DNA of 64,000 nt, from assembly GCF_024757985.1 (NCBI RefSeq), contig NZ_CP103289.1, positions 682,001 to 746,000 on the forward strand. Reading direction: 5' to 3'. The translations under genes were made by a program, and so were the position numbers. The DNA comes from Cellulomonas sp. NS3. GTDB taxonomy: Bacteria; Actinomycetota; Actinomycetes; Actinomycetales; Cellulomonadaceae. Under the pieces are notes generated by a model. It saw only the letters and a list, made by a program, of their open reading frames with translations. It did not search any database and had not been told where the DNA came from. Position 1 is the stretch's first letter. Each line of letters starts with the position of its first letter. Shown here piece by piece: positions 26,221 through 40,195 of the stretch.

Positions 26221-29200
26221 ATGCCGGTTCGCCCGTCCTACGTCGAGCTCCGCATCCACGGGGTGTCCGGGACGACGCCCGAGGACATGCTCGGGACGAC
26301 GCAGGTGGAGGATGTCGCGGGCGACGAGCTCGTGCGCTTCGTGCGCGCCGCCGAGCCGTCCGCGCGGGAGCTGCCCGGTGACGGGGTGCTCGAGGCGGTG
26401 AGCTGGGGGCGGCTCACGTCCGGGCTCGCCGCGCAGGCCGCGTGGGTCGTCATGCTGCCCTTCGCGCTCGTCAACCTCGCGATGTGGACGAGCCGGTCGT
26501 TCACGGAGACCGGATCCCGACCCCGGGCCGCCCGGGCGCGCGCCGCCGCCTCGCGCGGGTGCGTGCGCCTGCTCGGGCTCACGATCACCGTCGTCGTGAC
26601 GCTCGCAGCCGCACTCCTCGCGATGGACCTCGTCGGCTGGCAGTGCGGGCGGGTCGCGTGCGCCGTCGTGAGCGACCGGCTGGCGTTCGCCGAGGGGTGG
26701 TCGCGCGGGGCCCGCGTCGCCGCCGCCTCCGCCGTGCCCGTCGTCGTCCTCGCGGCGATCGCGTGGCTCTCGCACCGGGTGAGCCTGCGCTACGAGGCGG
26801 CCTCGCCGTCCGACGTCGCCGCACCGCGCGCCGCAGGCCCGGCGTCCGGCACGAGCGCGGGGGCCGGTCCGCATGCGGGCGCGGGCACCACGTCCGGCGA
26901 CGGCGCGACCTCCGCCACCGGCACGGTCACGGCTCCTGATCGTGGGACGGCCGCCGCGCTCTCGGGCGGTGCGACGGCCGGGACGAACGCGCACCCGCAC
27001 CCCACCACCCCGCTCGTCGAGCAGCAGCCCACCCTCTTCTCGCCCCTCATGTGGCACGCCGAGCCGATGGTGCAGCGCCTGCGGTGCGTGCACCTGAGCG
27101 TCGGGTGGGCGTCGGTCGGGGTGCTGCTCGTGTGGGCGGTCCGCGACCAGGTCGGCGCCGCGGTGCTGCACGGCGGCGCGGACTCGGCGCTGTGGTGGGC
27201 GGCGACCGTCTGCCTCGTGCTGGTCATCGTCGCGGGCGGCCTGCTCGTCGCGCTCCCGACGCGGTGGGTGGCCTGGACCGAGCGGCCGCTCCGGCGCCAG
27301 GGTTCCGTCGCGACCGCGCTCCAGGTGCTCGCGCTCGCCGGGGTCGGGCTCGCGGCGGCGTCGTTCGCGCGGACCGTCGACGGGCTCGCGGAGGACGTGA
27401 CCGGGCCGATCCCGGGGCTCGGGGGCGTGCTCGCCGTCGTCGTGTGGGTGCAGGTGGGGGTGCTGCTGGTGCTCGGCGGCGTGCAGCTGAGCTGGTCGCG
27501 GATCGAGCACGCGGTCGACCGCGCGGCCGTCTGGCTGCTCGACCGCGTCGTCCCGCGGCGGGTGCGGCGGCTGCTCACGACCCGGGCGGCCCTGCGGCAC
27601 CCGGTCCGTACCGCGCGTGCGCTGCGGGGCCTGCGCGACCGGGCGCGCACCCGCTCCGCCGACCGCGCCGAGCCGCAGCCGGACCGCGCCGAGGCGCAGC
27701 CCGACCGCGCCGACGGGCACCCGGCCGGTGGCGACTCGCAGCCGGACCGCGCCGACGCGCGCCCCGGCCGCCCGCGCCGCACGCTCACCGCGCGCCTGCG
27801 CCACGGCGTCGTGCGGCGCCGGGCCCGCGCGCAGCGGCGTGCCGAGCGCCGGGCCGCACCGGTGGCCCCACGACCCGAGTCGCAGCTGCCCGCGTTCCTC
27901 GGGCTCGCGCCGTGGGTCGTCGCGGCGAGCGGCGTCCTGCTCGCGTACGTCTACACGGCCGGGGTCACGCTGCGGGTCGGCGCGCTGCTGACCCCGACCG
28001 ACCCCGACGAGGGTGCGCTCGCGGTCCCGGCGCTCCTGACGTGGGCGTCGGGCGGGTTCGCGGTCGTCGTGGCGCTCGCCGTGCTCGCGGGCGCCGTCGC
28101 GTTCCTGCTCGTCTCGCGCGTCCCCGCGCGGGACGTCGTCGGCGTCGTCGAGACGTTCGTCCACCACCACGCCCTCCCGTCAGCCGAGCGGCCGGCCGCC
28201 CACCGGGCGTGGCGCGACGACTTCCGGATCCGGCGCATCGTGCGCGCCCGGCGGCTGCAGCGGCTCGTGCAGGCCCGGTGGATCCTCGACGGGCTCGGGT
28301 GCGCGGGCGTCCTCGGCGTGCTCATCGCCGTCGCGGCTCTCACGTCGAGCATCGAGCCGCTCGCGAGCCTCATGCGCGGGCGGCCTGCGCCCGGAGCGGT
28401 GCCCGAGGTCACGGTCGCCCCCGACGCCGCGGCCACGGACCTCACCTGGCCCGTCACGGTCGGCCACGGGCTCAGCGCGGCCGGCTCGTGGGCGCTGACC
28501 GCGCTGGCCGTGAGCGTCATCGGGCTCGTGGTCGCGGGGTGGCGCTCGCCCGTCGTGCGCCGGCGGGTGGGGGTCGCGTGGGACGTGCTGTCCTTCTGGC
28601 CGCGCGGCGGGCACCCGTTCGCGCCGCCGAGCTACACCGAGCGCGCCGTCCCGCAGATCGTCGCGCGCACCCGGTTCCTCGCCCGCGAGCCCGCGCACCG
28701 TCCTCGCGTGCTGCTCTCGGGCCACTCCCAGGGATCGGTCCTCGCGGCGGCGGTCGTCGCGCAGCTGCGGACGCTCGACGCCGCCGAGGGGTCCGCCGTC
28801 GGTGACGGCACGCTCGCCCGCGTGGCGCTCCTCACGCACGGCAGCCCGCTCGGGCGCCTCTACCAGCCGCTGTTCCCGCAGTACTTCGGCGGTGCCGAGC
28901 TCGTCCGGACCACCGCGCAGCCGGACGACGACGCGGGCGGCCGGTCCGCGCGGCACGAGGTCGGCGGACCGGAGCAGCTCCGCGCGCTCGACGCCGCGCT
29001 CGGCGGGCGCTGGCTCAACCTGTGGCGCGACACCGACCCGATCGGCTCGAGCCTCGCCTCGGCGCTGAAGGGCCACGACATCGAGTGCCGGGACCCGCTC
29101 GACTACCTCCTCGACGAGGAGCGCGCGGCGTACCCGACGGTGCACGGGCACAGCGACTACCCGGGCGCGCGCGAGTACGGCCGGGCGCGCGAGCACCTCG

Positions 29201-29322
29201 TGGGGGTACGGGCGTCGCTCGCGGACCTCGACGGGTGCACGCGCTGCGTGCGGAGGACCGGGCGGACGACGACGAGTGCGGGCGACCCGGTCGTGGAGCC
29301 GTTCCCGGTGCCCGCGCCCTGA
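26221..29322 (+). CDS. Large polytopic membrane protein with split lipase-like motifs
   Basis: The 1033-residue protein opens with YVELRIHGVSGTTPEDML (residues 7-24), which looks like beta-strand 1 and the oxyanion-hole HGxSG of an alpha/beta hydrolase. About ten transmembrane helices, in several blocks separated by Ala/Gly-rich and Arg-rich charged linkers, fill residues 60-790. The C-terminal part has LLSGHSQGSVLAAAVVAQL with a nucleophile-elbow Ser836 and a late HGHSDYPG that could supply the catalytic His (near 976). This predicts a membrane-embedded serine esterase or lipase. The substrate is unknown and catalysis is inferred. ATG at 26221 is preceded by GAGG. Confidence 0.65.
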   Translation: MPVRPSYVELRIHGVSGTTPEDMLGTTQVEDVAGDELVRFVRAAEPSARELPGDGVLEAVSWGRLTSGLAAQAAWVVMLPFALVNLAMWTSRSFTETGSRPRAARARAAASRGCVRLLGLTITVVVTLAAALLAMDLVGWQCGRVACAVVSDRLAFAEGWSRGARVAAASAVPVVVLAAIAWLSHRVSLRYEAASPSDVAAPRAAGPASGTSAGAGPHAGAGTTSGDGATSATGTVTAPDRGTAAALSGGATAGTNAHPHPTTPLVEQQPTLFSPLMWHAEPMVQRLRCVHLSVGWASVGVLLVWAVRDQVGAAVLHGGADSALWWAATVCLVLVIVAGGLLVALPTRWVAWTERPLRRQGSVATALQVLALAGVGLAAASFARTVDGLAEDVTGPIPGLGGVLAVVVWVQVGVLLVLGGVQLSWSRIEHAVDRAAVWLLDRVVPRRVRRLLTTRAALRHPVRTARALRGLRDRARTRSADRAEPQPDRAEAQPDRADGHPAGGDSQPDRADARPGRPRRTLTARLRHGVVRRRARAQRRAERRAAPVAPRPESQLPAFLGLAPWVVAASGVLLAYVYTAGVTLRVGALLTPTDPDEGALAVPALLTWASGGFAVVVALAVLAGAVAFLLVSRVPARDVVGVVETFVHHHALPSAERPAAHRAWRDDFRIRRIVRARRLQRLVQARWILDGLGCAGVLGVLIAVAALTSSIEPLASLMRGRPAPGAVPEVTVAPDAAATDLTWPVTVGHGLSAAGSWALTALAVSVIGLVVAGWRSPVVRRRVGVAWDVLSFWPRGGHPFAPPSYTERAVPQIVARTRFLAREPAHRPRVLLSGHSQGSVLAAAVVAQLRTLDAAEGSAVGDGTLARVALLTHGSPLGRLYQPLFPQYFGGAELVRTTAQPDDDAGGRSARHEVGGPEQLRALDAALGGRWLNLWRDTDPIGSSLASALKGHDIECRDPLDYLLDEERAAYPTVHGHSDYPGAREYGRAREHLVGVRASLADLDGCTRCVRRTGRTTTSAGDPVVEPFPVPAP

Positions 29323-29474
29323 GGCCGTCGGCTCGTGCTCGGCGCGCGTCCGGCGCCGTCCCTCGGGCCCGACCAGGGCCGTCACCGCCGGAGCGGCGGT
29401 GCGCCCGGCCGTGCACCCTCCGGGGTGCTGCTCGGGCGCTCCCCGGTGTCAGCGGCGGCGTCTAAGGTTCGTCT

Positions 29475-31991
29475 GTGACGACTGCGCTGTACCGCCGATA
29501 CCGGCCCGAGACGTTCGCGGAGGTCGTCGGGCAGGACCACGTCACGGCCCCGCTCCGGCAGGCGCTGCGCAGCGGCCAGGTCAACCACGCGTACCTGTTC
29601 TCCGGGCCGCGCGGGTGCGGCAAGACGACGTCCGCGCGCATCCTCGCGCGCTGCCTGAACTGCGCCGAGGGCCCGACGGACACCCCGTGCGGCGTGTGCG
29701 AGTCGTGCGTCGAGCTCGCGCGCGGCGGCCCGGGCAGCCTCGACGTCGTCGAGATCGACGCGGCGAGCCACGGCGGCGTCGACGACGCCCGTGACCTGCG
29801 CGAGCGCGCGACGTTCGCCCCCGCACGCGACCGGTACAAGATCTTCATCCTCGACGAGGCCCACATGGTCTCGCCGCAGGGCTTCAACGCGCTGCTGAAG
29901 ATCGTCGAGGAGCCCCCGCCGCACATCAAGTTCATCTTCGCGACGACCGAGCCGGACAAGGTCATCGGCACCATCCGCTCGCGCACGCACCACTACCCGT
30001 TCCGGCTCATCCCGCCGGACGTGCTCGTGACGTACCTCGAGCAGCTCTGCGCGACCGAGGGCGTCACGGTCGGCGCGGGCGTGCTCCCGCTGGTCGTGCG
30101 CGCGGGCGCCGGGTCGGCGCGCGACACGCTCTCGGTGCTCGACCAGCTGGTCGCCGGGTCCGGCCCGGGCGGGATCGACTACGAGGGCGCCGTCGCGCTG
30201 CTCGGCTACACGCACGCGTCCCTGCTCGACGACCTGGTCGACGCCATCGCCGCGCGTGACGGCGCGAGCGCGTTCCGCGTCGTCGAGCGCGTGATCTCGA
30301 CCGGGCACGAGCCCCGTCGCTTCGTCGAGGACCTCCTCGAGCGGCTGCGCGACCTCATCGTCATCGCGGCGTCGGGCGAGGCCGCGGGAGCCGCGCTGCG
30401 CGACCTCCCCGCCGACCAGCTCACCCGCATGCGCGCCCAGGCGGCGCACCTCGGCGGTTCCGAGCTCTCGCGCTCCGCGGACCTCGCGAACGCGGCGCTG
30501 AGCGAGATGACCGGCGCGACGTCGCCGCGCCTGCACCTCGAGCTGCTCATCGCACGCCTGCTGCTCCCGGCGGTCGACGACTCGCTGTCCGGCCTCGGTG
30601 CGCGGCTCGACCGGCTCGAGCGCGGGCTGCCGGCCGGTGCCGGGTCCGGCGCGACGTCTCCCGTGCCACCTGCGCCCAGGACCGCGGTCGCCACGCCGGC
30701 GGTCGCGCCGACCCCGGCTCCCCTCGCGCCGGCCGCTCCCGCGGTGCCGCCGGCGAAGGCGCCCCCGGCCCTCGCCGCGTCGGTCCCGCCGACCGACGCC
30801 GAGCCGCCGCAGCCCGCGCGCGCGGCCGAGTCGGCCGTGCCGGCTCCGGAGCCCGCCGACGCCGTCGATCCCGCGGCCCCCGGCCCGCCCGCGGCCGGCC
30901 CGGCACCGGTGTCTCCGGCCGCAGCCGCACCCGCGTCCGCCTCGACCCCGGACCGCGCTGCCCCGGACAGCCCTGCCCCGGAGCCCCCCGCCTCGGACCG
31001 CCCCGCCCCGGAGCGCCCGGCCGTCGCTCCGGCTGCACCGACCCCCGCCTGGGGCGCCGGCGCGGCGGTCGAGGTCCCCGCGGTCGCCGCGCCGGCACCT
31101 GCGGCGGCCGGCGCCGGGCAGGACACGGAGATGCTGCGTCGCCGGTGGCCCGAGGTGCTCGACACCCTGAACCGCCTCAAGAAGGCGACCTGGGTGCTCG
31201 TGAGCCAGAACGCGCAGGTCGCCGACCTCGACGCCTCGATGCTGCGCCTCGCGTTCACCGCGCCAGGCATCGCGACGGCGTTCCGCGGCGGCCAGCACGC
31301 CGAGATGGTGCAGCGCGCGGTCCGCGAGACGCTCGGCTTCGACGTGCGCGTCGAGCCGGTGCTGCACGAGCCCGGCGCGACGGGCGGAGCCGGGCCGGCC
31401 CCAGCCCCGGCCGGCGCCGGGGCGGGCGGTGCACCGGGCTCCGCACGCCCGGGCGGCAGCGGACCCACGATGTCCGCCGCCGAGGCCGCGGCGTCGTGGG
31501 ACACCCCCGCGCGTCCGCCGGTCCCGCCTGCCCCAGCCCCTGCCGCCGGCGCCCGACGTCCCGGCGCGGGAGGTCCCGCGGCGCCCGGGGCGTACGACGA
31601 CGACCCGGGTGCCTCCGAGCCGCCGCACGACCTCGCCGACGGCGACCCCTACGCGGGCATCCCGATCCCGCCGGCCGACGACCCGTACGACGACGCGCCC
31701 CCGGCGCGCCCGAGCGGCTCGGCCACAGGCCCGCGCGCGGCCGGCGGAGGCCATACCCCTGCGGGTGGCGCCGCCGGCGGCGGACCCGCCGAGCCCCCCG
31801 TCACGGCCCGGGTCGCCGCCGAGCGCGCGTACGCCGCGAGCCGGGGTGCGACGCGGAGCGCGCCCGTCGAGGACTTCCCGTCGCCCGACGACCCGGACCT
31901 CGCGACGTCGGGCCTCACCGGTGCGCCGCTCGTCGCCCAGCTCCTCGGCGGCACCATCATCGACGAGCAGACCGACGACCCGATGGGCTGA
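29475..31991 (+). CDS. dnaX: DNA polymerase III subunit gamma/tau
   Basis: The 838-residue protein is the clamp-loader ATPase of the replicative polymerase. Visible features are Walker A GPRGCGKT (44-51), the zinc-binding C63, C72, C75 and C78 of CLNCAEGPTDTPCGVCESC, LDEAHMVS (Walker B/DEAH near 132), SRTHHYPFRLI and the sensor RDTLSVLDQLV. The C-terminal half is Pro/Ala-rich with a conserved tau-like block (MLRRRWPEVLDTLNRLKKATW). The start is GTG at 29475. No A-AAA-AAG slippery site is seen, so a shorter gamma form by frameshift is not supported. recR and a DUF5063 gene follow. Confidence 0.95.
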   Translation: MTTALYRRYRPETFAEVVGQDHVTAPLRQALRSGQVNHAYLFSGPRGCGKTTSARILARCLNCAEGPTDTPCGVCESCVELARGGPGSLDVVEIDAASHGGVDDARDLRERATFAPARDRYKIFILDEAHMVSPQGFNALLKIVEEPPPHIKFIFATTEPDKVIGTIRSRTHHYPFRLIPPDVLVTYLEQLCATEGVTVGAGVLPLVVRAGAGSARDTLSVLDQLVAGSGPGGIDYEGAVALLGYTHASLLDDLVDAIAARDGASAFRVVERVISTGHEPRRFVEDLLERLRDLIVIAASGEAAGAALRDLPADQLTRMRAQAAHLGGSELSRSADLANAALSEMTGATSPRLHLELLIARLLLPAVDDSLSGLGARLDRLERGLPAGAGSGATSPVPPAPRTAVATPAVAPTPAPLAPAAPAVPPAKAPPALAASVPPTDAEPPQPARAAESAVPAPEPADAVDPAAPGPPAAGPAPVSPAAAAPASASTPDRAAPDSPAPEPPASDRPAPERPAVAPAAPTPAWGAGAAVEVPAVAAPAPAAAGAGQDTEMLRRRWPEVLDTLNRLKKATWVLVSQNAQVADLDASMLRLAFTAPGIATAFRGGQHAEMVQRAVRETLGFDVRVEPVLHEPGATGGAGPAPAPAGAGAGGAPGSARPGGSGPTMSAAEAAASWDTPARPPVPPAPAPAAGARRPGAGGPAAPGAYDDDPGASEPPHDLADGDPYAGIPIPPADDPYDDAPPARPSGSATGPRAAGGGHTPAGGAAGGGPAEPPVTARVAAERAYAASRGATRSAPVEDFPSPDDPDLATSGLTGAPLVAQLLGGTIIDEQTDDPMG

Positions 31992-32023
31992 GTGCCCGGG
32001 AACGACGCTCGGGCCGGGGCACT

Positions 32024-32179
32024 CCCACGTCTGGACGTGCGTCCGCACAGCGGGTGACCCACTGCGCCGTCGGCACGCACAGCGCGTGGCACTCGGCGAC
32101 GGGCTTGCCGAGGAGGTCGACGAGCGCCGCGTGCAGCGTGGGGGTCGGTGACCCCGCCGGACGTCAGCAGCAGCTTCAC
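32024..32179 (-). pseudogene. Decayed 5' fragment of peptidase E (S51 family)
   Basis: On the minus strand GTG at 32179 begins VKLLLTSGGVTDP, the conserved start of peptidase E. The homology continues in the +1 frame from 32136 as LHAALVDLLGKPVAECHALC and VPTAQW, then returns to the first frame at about 32059 as GHPLCGRTSRRG, where intact proteins have a GHPxCGPTSVRG-like stretch. This indicates one inserted base near 32137-32140 and one lost base near 32059. The remaining roughly 150 residues, including the catalytic Ser region, are absent. It is a relic in the dnaX-recR gap. Confidence 0.6.
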
Positions 32180-32322
32180 GGTGCCTCGCGGCTTCCGGGG
32201 GAGCGGCCGCCGCGGTGGACCGCGGTGGGCGCGGGAACTCATCGACGTCCGGCGGGCTGCCCGGCGGGCGGTCGTCGGCGCGCTCCCGGTCCGCGGGGTC
32301 CCCGGGCACGTAGGGTGGGTGT

Positions 32323-32922
32323 GTGTACGAGGGTGCGGTCCAGGACCTGATCGACGAGCTCGGGCGGCTGCCCGGCGTCGGTCCCAAGAGCGCGCAGCGG
32401 ATCGCGTTCCACGTGCTCGCCGCGGACCCCGCGGACGTGCGGCGGCTGGTCGACGCGCTGACCGAGGTCAAGGCGCGTGTCCGGTTCTGCGAGGTCTGCG
32501 GGAACGTGTCGCAGGAGCCGCAGTGCCGCGTCTGCCGCGACCCGCGCCGCTCGCCGACCACGATCTGCGTCGTCGAGGAGCCCAAGGACGTCGTCGCGAT
32601 CGAGCGCACGCGCGAGTTCCGCGGCAAGTACCACGTGCTCGGCGGCGCGATCAACCCGATCGCAGGCATCGGGCCGGACGACCTGCGGATCAAGGACCTG
32701 CTCACGCGCCTGCAGGACGGCACGGTCACCGAGGTGATCCTCGCGATGGACCCGAACGTCGAGGGCGAGGCGACCGCCACGTACCTCGCACGGATGCTCG
32801 TGCCGATGGGCCTCACGGTGAGCCGGCTCGCGTCTGGCCTGCCCGTGGGCGGGGACCTCGAGTACGCGGACGAGGTGACCCTCGGCCGGGCGTTCGAGGG
32901 CCGACGACGGATCAGCGCGTAG
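32323..32922 (+). CDS. recR: Recombination mediator protein RecR
   Basis: The 199-residue protein loads recombinase at gaps with RecF/RecO. It has the N-terminal helix-hairpin-helix ([17 protein letters not shown], 17-33), a C4 zinc finger (Cys56, 59, 68, 71), a Toprim domain ([34 protein letters not shown]) and a C-terminal [20 protein letters not shown], all as in the family. GTG at 32323 is the usual RecR start ([10 protein letters not shown]). The ybaB/ebfC gene that often lies between dnaX and recR is absent here. Confidence 0.95.
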   Translation: MYEGAVQDLIDELGRLPGVGPKSAQRIAFHVLAADPADVRRLVDALTEVKARVRFCEVCGNVSQEPQCRVCRDPRRSPTTICVVEEPKDVVAIERTREFRGKYHVLGGAINPIAGIGPDDLRIKDLLTRLQDGTVTEVILAMDPNVEGEATATYLARMLVPMGLTVSRLASGLPVGGDLEYADEVTLGRAFEGRRRISA

Positions 32923-32935
32923 GGGAGTGGCGACG

Positions 32936-33613
32936 ATGGCGGACGAGACGACGCAGGGCCCGACGGACGGCGGCGCGGTCGCCGGGGCGGACCTGCCCGG
33001 CGTGGACATGAGCGGCGAGCCCGGGCGTGCGGCGGTGACCCCGCCCGCGGTCGACGAGGACCTCGCGGACCTGCTGGGCGTCGCGCAGTCCGTCGCCGAG
33101 GAGTCCCGGAGCTTCCTGACGACGATCACCGAGGTCGGCGCCGGCACGAACCCCGAGGCCGCGATCCCGCTGCTGCTGCTCGCGGTGTCGGACGTGCTCG
33201 CGGTCGGGGCCCGGCTCGGCGCGATCGTCGACGTCGTGCCGCCGGACCGCTACGAGCCGGACATCGGGCCCGACCCGGACGTCGACCCGCTGCGCGTCGC
33301 GCTCGCGAACGTGCTCGAGGGCATCGACGAGTACGCCGAGGTCGTCGACCCGGTGCTGGGCGCCGAGCTCACGGGCTCGACGCTGTCGGGCGAGCTCGTC
33401 GCGATCGCGGGCGCGCTGGTCCAGGGCCTGCGCCACCACGAGCAGGGCCAGGAGCTCGAGGCGCTGTGGTGGTGGCAGTTCTCGTACCTGTCGAGCTGGG
33501 GCGAGCGCGCGTCGAGCGTGCTGCGCGTGCTGCAGGTCGTGCTCGGGCACCTGCGGCTCGACGTCGAGGACGACGTGGCGGCCGAGGCGGAGTACGACGC
33601 GCTGCAGCCCTGA
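32936..33613 (+). CDS. DUF5063 domain protein
   Basis: The 225-residue acidic protein follows recR by 13 bp. It is largely helical with LADLLGVAQSVAEESRSFL, YEPDIGPDPDVDPLRVALANVLEGIDEY and LEALWWWQFSYLSSWGERA, the DUF5063 pattern found next to recR in many actinobacteria. The function is unknown. ATG at 32936 is preferred over the GTG at 32927 because AGGGGAG lies at the right distance upstream. Confidence 0.8.
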   Translation: MADETTQGPTDGGAVAGADLPGVDMSGEPGRAAVTPPAVDEDLADLLGVAQSVAEESRSFLTTITEVGAGTNPEAAIPLLLLAVSDVLAVGARLGAIVDVVPPDRYEPDIGPDPDVDPLRVALANVLEGIDEYAEVVDPVLGAELTGSTLSGELVAIAGALVQGLRHHEQGQELEALWWWQFSYLSSWGERASSVLRVLQVVLGHLRLDVEDDVAAEAEYDALQP

Positions 33614-33837
33614 CGTCCGCGGGCGGGGACCTGCGGCTCGCGGGAGGGAGCCGGGGGACGACGGCGGCCCGACGAGCCCCGCAACCGTCGGCACCCGCAC
33701 CTCGCCGTCGGCGTCTGCGGCGTCGGCCGCGAGGCTGGGTCGTCGACCTTGCCCTGATCCGGAGCCGCGGCTAGCGCTGCTGGCGGGGACCTCCCCTTCG
33801 GGCACAACTGGGCCGTGACCTGCAGCGCAACGCTAGT
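33614..33837. other. Intergenic stretch after the recR operon
   Basis: With the following operator region this forms a 322-bp gap between the DUF5063 gene and the secreted phosphatase. I see no supported coding frame, no clear terminator stem and no RNA motif. Confidence 0.45.
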
Positions 33838-33849
33838 TACTGATCGGTA
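33838..33849. promoter_or_regulatory. TetR-like palindrome TACTGATCGGTA
   Basis: The 12-bp site is palindromic at all but one pair (TAC.GATC.GTA) and lies about 90 bp before the phosphatase start, embedded in an A/T-richer patch (CGCTAGTTAC...ATCAAC) expected of a promoter. Form and size resemble TetR-family operators. No regulator gene is adjacent. Confidence 0.4.
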
Positions 33850-33935
33850 TCAACCCGTAGCGTGCGGACGGCCCGGCCCTCCTGCCCGTGCAGCGGCCGA
33901 GCATCCTCATCCGGACGACTCAGGGGGTTGTGACC

Positions 33936-34595
33936 ATGCGTGGACTTCGTCGAGCAGCGGGTGTCGTGGCGGTGGCGGCGGTTCTGGCCTCGGGGGTGCC
34001 GGCCCCTGCCGTCGCCGCTCCGGACGGCGGGACCGCCGGCGAGGTCACGTCCGTCGACCCCACCCGGCCGGGTCCGCTCACGCAGCAGGACCTCCAGGCC
34101 CTCGCCCTCCCGCCGTACTCCCAGTGGCTCGCCGACGTCGCGGCGGTCACGGACGAGGCCGCGTTCCACCTGGGCACCCGGTTGCCCGACCCGTCGGGCG
34201 CCCGGACGGCGATCGTCCTCGACATCGACAACACCGCGCTGCAGACGACCTACCGTCCCGGGCTGACGAGCCCGGCGACGCCCGGTGTGCTCGAGCTCGC
34301 GCGGCAGGCCGACGCCGCCGGCGCGGCCGTGTTCTTCGTGACCGCCCGGCCGGAGATCCTGCGCGGCCAGACGCGCGCCAACCTCGACCGGGTGGACTAC
34401 CCGCGCGACGGTCTGTACATGCGTGGCTGGTTCGACTTCCGCTCCGACACGGACCTCAAGACCGCGAACCGCGCCGCGATCGAGCGGCAGGGGTACACGA
34501 TCGTCGCCAACATCGGCAACAACGACAGCGACCTCGCCGGGGGTCGCGCGGAGCGCACCTTCAAGCTGCCGGACTACGGCGGCCAGCTGTCCTGA
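33936..34595 (+). CDS. Secreted HAD-family (class B/IIIB) acid phosphatase
   Basis: The 219-residue protein has a Sec signal (MRGLRRAAGVVAVAAVLASG, cleavage after AVAA near 28) and a HAD subfamily IIIB fold. The nucleophile motif is VLDIDNT with Asp96 and Asp98, motif II is FFVTARP, and motif III/IV is NIGNNDSDL. It is similar to plant vegetative storage protein-type acid phosphatases. It probably releases phosphate from organic esters outside the cell. ATG at 33936 is preceded by AGGGGG. Confidence 0.85.
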   Translation: MRGLRRAAGVVAVAAVLASGVPAPAVAAPDGGTAGEVTSVDPTRPGPLTQQDLQALALPPYSQWLADVAAVTDEAAFHLGTRLPDPSGARTAIVLDIDNTALQTTYRPGLTSPATPGVLELARQADAAGAAVFFVTARPEILRGQTRANLDRVDYPRDGLYMRGWFDFRSDTDLKTANRAAIERQGYTIVANIGNNDSDLAGGRAERTFKLPDYGGQLS

Positions 34596-34654
34596 GGGTG
34601 CCTCGCGAGCCGCTCGGTCCGGTACCACGCGGTCGTGACCCGGTCACTGCACGA

Positions 34655-34686
34655 GCCCGGCGCCCTCCGGGGTGGGAGCGCCGGGC
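34655..34686. terminator. Bidirectional terminator hairpin
   Basis: GCCCGGCGC (34655-34663) and GCGCCGGGC (34678-34686) form a perfect 9-bp stem between the convergent phosphatase and ABC permease genes. Confidence 0.6.
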
Positions 34687-34741
34687 CCGTCGCCCGCGCG
34701 GCCCCCGCGGCCACGCAGGTCCTCCGGGGAGCCCACGTCCG

Positions 34742-39615
<4,874 letters not shown>

Positions 39616-39645
39616 CCCGCACGAACCTGCACCTGCACGCATCGC

Positions 39646-39682
39646 CACGAAGGCCCGGTCCACGTCGGACCGGGCCTTCGTG
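39646..39682 (+). terminator. Terminator of the lysC-asd operon
   Basis: CACGAAGGCCCGGTCC (39646-39661) and GGACCGGGCCTTCGTG (39667-39682) form a perfect 16-bp stem with a 5-base loop, 30 bp after the asd stop. Confidence 0.85.
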
Positions 39683-39732
39683 CGTCCGCGCCCGCCCGTC
39701 GGGGCAGCACCCCTTGTGCCGGCGGCGGTCCT

Positions 39733-39760
39733 GTGGTTCATTAGTCCAGTAACGAACCAC
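39733..39760. promoter_or_regulatory. Operator region of the GntR-ABC operon
   Basis: GTGGTTC (39733-39739) and GAACCAC (39754-39760) are perfect inverted arms around TTAGTCCAGTAA (39741-39752), itself near-palindromic (TTA.T..A.TAA). The region is A/T-richer than its surroundings and lies 28 bp upstream of the GntR start. It fits an autoregulatory YtrA-type GntR site. Confidence 0.55.
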
Positions 39761-39787
39761 TAGACCAGAGACGAGGGGGCGGACGCC

Positions 39788-40195
39788 GTGTTCGATGGCC
39801 GGGACCCCATCTACCTGCAGATCGCCGATCAGATCCGCAGCAGCATCCTCGACGGGACGCTGCAGGAGGAGGAGCAGGTCATGTCCACCACGCAGTACGC
39901 GACGACGTACCGCATCAACCCGGCAACCGCCGCGAAGGCGTTCGCCGAGCTCGTCGACGAGGGCGTGCTCTACAAGCGCCGCGGCGTCGGCATGTTCGTC
40001 GCGACGGGCGCCCGCAGCGCGCTGCAGGCCGACGGGCGCGAGCGCTTCTTCGCCGAGGTCGTCGACCCGGTCGTCGACCAGGCCCACGTGCTCGGCATCG
40101 AGGTCGCGGACGTGGTCAAGCGCATCGAGGACCGTGCCACCCGGCTCGGCTCCGAGGGCGAGACGCGCGGCGTCGCGCAGGGAGGTGCCCGATGA
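39788..40195 (+). CDS. GntR-family (YtrA subfamily) transcriptional regulator
   Basis: The 135-residue protein has the GntR winged helix (DPIYLQIADQIRSSILDGTL, STTQYATTYRINPATAAKAFAELVDEGVLYKRRGVGMFV) and only a short helical C-terminus, the YtrA form that controls adjacent ABC transporters. The start is GTG at 39788. The stop overlaps the ABC gene by four bases (ATGA). It probably represses its own operon through 39733-39760. Confidence 0.9.
   Translation: MFDGRDPIYLQIADQIRSSILDGTLQEEEQVMSTTQYATTYRINPATAAKAFAELVDEGVLYKRRGVGMFVATGARSALQADGRERFFAEVVDPVVDQAHVLGIEVADVVKRIEDRATRLGSEGETRGVAQGGAR

Noticed and set aside
29475-31991. Programmed frameshift in dnaX
   Set aside because: No A-AAA-AAG-type slippery heptamer with a following stem could be found; the tau-like C-terminus is in frame.
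31992-32322. A ybaB/ebfC gene between dnaX and recR
   Set aside because: No frame of the right size or character exists in the 331-bp gap; a peptidase E relic is there instead.
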